This document shows, piece after piece, positions 61,801 to 64,000 of a DNA stretch of 64,000 nt. The translations under genes were made by a program, and so were the position numbers. The stretch lies in assembly GCA_021234535.1 (NCBI GenBank), contig SFZH01000008.1:23414739-23478738 (forward strand), in the 5' to 3' direction. Numbering within the stretch: position 1 is the first letter of the stretch; every line of letters starts with the position of its first letter. The notes below the pieces were generated by a model, which ran no database searches, had not been told where the DNA came from, and saw only the letters and a program-made list of their open reading frames with translations. Origin of the DNA: Stichopus chloronotus. Lineage: Eukaryota; Echinodermata; Holothuroidea; Aspidochirotida; Stichopodidae.

Positions 61801-63732
61801 TAAAGATGTCAAGTAGATATGTGTAAAGAGGAATAAAATATGTAGGTAATGGATAATACATGTTAACATTTGTGTACACCATCAAATAGTATGGATATTG
61901 TAATGAATGGCTAGGCAGTTAGATATGGCTCGGCACTGAGTTGAAATAAAGCTAAATCCTGGAGTCATTCCAAAGGAACATTTACCGTACCTATTTTCAG
62001 TTGTTAGTCAACAGTTATGCAATTGAAAACTTTCCTTTTCCTTTAGAAAAATCTGTTATTGAATTACCGGAGGAGGCTGAGGCAAGCAACGTCGATGACA
62101 GACATCGTAGATTTCATCAATGTCATGGCAAGAACGTCACCATCGTCAATAACGGAAAGACTGCCTTCAGACCTAACTATTCAGAAGAATTCAACTTTGC
62201 TATCGTCTTTTCGTCAAAGCCGTTGAAGAACGGGGAACCGTTTGAAGTCGTACTGGAAGATATGATATATCGTTGGTCTGGCTCCCTCGTCATAGGTCAG
62301 TCTGAAAATTGAAAATAATTATGCTATCATTTATGACACTTTATACAAAAAGCTCTGTTTCTGTATGTTTCTTTAAAACTTTATAATGCAAGCAATGATT
62401 AGGTCATTTGGTAATAGAATTATGCTTGGATTAAACATGCTCTCGGTCCATCGCTGTGGGCATATTTTGCTGATGTCTCTGTTGAAATTTGCAATTGCTT
62501 TCTATGCACGCAATGGTTCCATATTAGTGCACTGTCCTATGTAAGACTACGCATCTTAGACTTTGTTACATGTTAAGCAGTGGGTAGTCAATGCTAAGTG
62601 GCCTAATGTCTGCCTTAGATTGGCCTGGCTTCTGTATGACACTTGATTGTTCAGACCAGTGGACAACCTTTCATGCACTTTCCATGTGGCAATGTTATTA
62701 TTGTTGTGTACACTGCAAACTGGAGAGGGTTTGCTCCTCATTCTTGGTAGTGTTCAATCATTTACAATGTATGATGACTCTGCATAGCTGTAATGAACTT
62801 TATATATGAATATATGTAACAATGCCATTATGTAGAAAAACAGGTAGGAACTTACCATTAAATTTAGCATTCAGTCTGCAAACAAGAAATTTGTAAGGTC
62901 TTTCATAGGTCTTAGTGTAGCTTTTAGTGCAAACTTTGTAACATTTCAATGAAAAGTCGCATTCCTAGACAGAGTACTAAGTCAGATATTTATAAATATT
63001 CATAAGAATGCAAAAAGTACTTAAAACTTAAAGGAACTTCATTTGAAAAGAAGTATTCTTATCTCAATTGATTTGGTTTATCTATTTCAGTCTCAGGACA
63101 TATGTCAACTGTCATTGCTTTCTCCTGGTCTTGATGTTCAACATGTATCTCCTTCCTTTGTGTTTGCAGGTGTTACTAGTCAGAAGCCAGAGGAATTAGA
63201 TCTACCCAGTACATTAACAGATCTCTCTACTCAGACTTGGATACTGAGGTAAACCATAGATCATTCTTCTGTTACTTCAGGCTTAAACAGAACCTGAAAG
63301 ATTTTTTGTGTGTTTGGATTCTTGTTTAAGATCTTCTTTGCATATTTAGTATCGTCTAATATATTGGTTTCACAAGTGCTAACCTGGCTGCCTTTGTTGT
63401 TGTTGATAACTAATTGCTATCTTCAAACTCCCAGGCCATGTTGGTGAGAGCCAGAATTTTTCTTGACTCTAAAACATCTACTGAAGTGAGTATAGTCAGC
63501 TTTACCTCAGATGATCTGCCAAATGTGTGAACCTTATCCTTTGTTCTCTTCCTGACCCTTAGTGGTACCAGTATCATCCACGACGGATTCGTCTTTAACA
63601 GCACCTTTCCGATCGATCTGGATCACCTCCAGGTTGGCACCAGGATAGGACTGGTTCGACATGAAGATGGCACGGTTGACATTGTCCTAGATGGAGAAGA
63701 AAAGTATCAAGCATTTACAGATGTTCCTGCAG
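51251..63732 (+). CDS. NEURL4: Neuralized-like protein 4 orthologue, 5' part (14 exons; runs off the window)
   Basis: Exons: 51251..51448, 52514..52865, 53804..54082, 54682..54793, 55275..55363, 55860..56000, 57592..57718, 58255..58348, 58958..59106, 60412..60530, 61404..61566, 62047..62295, 63170..63248, 63563..63732. All introns are GT-AG and the phases agree, except that exon 3 holds one base too many. About 773 residues are covered; vertebrate NEURL4 has about 1,560 and six NHR domains. Seen here are NHR1-3 and most of NHR4, with signatures such as [19 protein letters not shown] and VVDLYGKC. In the family, NHR domains bind partner proteins. Vertebrate NEURL4 acts with HERC2 and CP110 at the centrosome, and the fly protein restrains Neuralized in Notch signalling. 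ATG 51251 is chosen because NHR1 begins about 15 residues later. The last exon ends in phase 1. Confidence 0.93.
53804..56000 (+). other. NEURL4: NEURL4 NHR domain 2 with preceding acidic linker (exons 3-6)
   Basis: Exon 3 first encodes an acidic linker ([14 protein letters not shown]), then, one frame over, the NHR2 start ([28 protein letters not shown]). Exon 4 gives [20 protein letters not shown], exon 5 [19 protein letters not shown], and exon 6 [20 protein letters not shown] and [11 protein letters not shown]. The open frame of exon 6 runs on past the splice site to a stop at 56019, but CAG|GTCAGA is the better donor. Confidence 0.88.
56190..56292. repeat. Two-copy tandem repeat, ~57 bp, in NEURL4 intron 6
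   Basis: ATGAATATGCAGTATGCTTT is followed by CTTCCATCAAATCAAT and then repeated with few changes. Open frames on both strands here are repeat artefacts. Confidence 0.8.
56740..57530. repeat. Degenerate minisatellite in NEURL4 intron 6
   Basis: Words such as CACATCAATATCAGCATTTA, ATCCAGATACAATC, ATTCAGTATCAATAATTA and ATACATTGTTT recur in order about ten times with a period near 70-75 bp. It fills much of the 1.6-kb intron between exons 6 and 7. Confidence 0.8.
58255..61566 (+). other. NEURL4: NEURL4 NHR domain 3, diverged (exons 8-11)
   Basis: It starts with [16 protein letters not shown] and ends with [20 protein letters not shown] and [14 protein letters not shown]. The usual EFNxG, W-(S/A)-GS and VVDLYG marks are missing or replaced ([32 protein letters not shown]). 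Exon phases are kept, so the domain is expressed but has drifted. Confidence 0.8.
62047..63732 (+). other. NEURL4: NEURL4 NHR domain 4, cut by the window end (exons 12-14)
   Basis: [39 protein letters not shown] and RWSGSLVIG (exon 12), [19 protein letters not shown] and WILR (exon 13), then [17 protein letters not shown] (exon 14). Its start matches the vertebrate NHR4 start (RFHQLHG) closely. The final VDLYG strand would be in the next exon, outside the window. Confidence 0.88.
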
Positions 63733-64000
63733 GTAAGACATTAATAAGCATAAAGAAATATGATTGGTTTAAATGAGCCACATCTCTGTATTTGATATTA
63801 TTGATGGAGAACCAAGATTATTAATAGTAGCTGTACTCTTGGAAGATGTTGTCACATCCTCTTAAAATTGTATTGGAAGAATAGTTGAGTCCACTTGCTA
63901 CTTTACAAAGTAAATTTCAAGACTGAACGTGTTTCAAGTGGCGTGTGATATTTTGAGAACTTGCTTTATTGGTATTTATGAATGATTTTGGCTCCGGGTA

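Overview
This is a window of animal nuclear DNA. It is AT-rich, has split genes with GT-AG introns, and carries tandem repeats, transposon debris and tRNA genes. I think it comes from a marine invertebrate, probably a deuterostome such as an echinoderm, but that is a guess from the repeat character and from how close the Neuralized-like gene is to the vertebrate form. Most short open frames here are chance or repeat-derived. I accept three protein-coding genes, one intact tRNA gene and a large set of repeats.

Layout. 1-1035: a ~145-bp satellite rich in TGACCT half-sites. 2.2-3.4 kb: two degenerate minisatellites. 3.6-16.5 kb (minus strand): a gene of seven coding exons whose phases all fit together, giving about 470 residues of unknown function; its introns hold a SINE-like unit and several minisatellites. 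17.2 kb: a non-autonomous hAT-type element with a perfect 8-bp target duplication. 19-22.5 kb: broken retroelement debris (a gag-like remnant, a 200-260-bp tandem array, a Penelope-like reverse transcriptase fragment). 23.0 and 24.4 kb: two copies of a ~390-bp segment. 25.1-26.9 kb (plus strand): a compact two-exon gene for a 64-residue secreted peptide precursor, with TATA box and poly(A) signal. 27.5-29.7 kb: more transposon fragments, including a GIY-YIG remnant. 30.4-34.8 kb: four tandem copies of a ~1.09-kb unit, each with a 64-bp near-perfect palindrome, followed by older diverged copies to ~36.2 kb. 36.2-43.9 kb: no convincing gene. 43.9-49.8 kb: a decayed and an intact proline tRNA, a second hAT-type element with perfect target duplication, a family of short GC-rich hairpin repeats and a recent retroposon insertion. 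51.25 kb to the end (plus strand): the first 14 coding exons of a Neuralized-like protein 4 (NEURL4) orthologue, covering NHR domains 1-3 and most of NHR4; the gene runs off the window.

The genes show no sign of working together. NEURL4 is the only one whose function can be named. The peptide precursor and the seven-exon gene are the best candidates for undescribed biology, and the palindrome-bearing satellite is the most striking structure.
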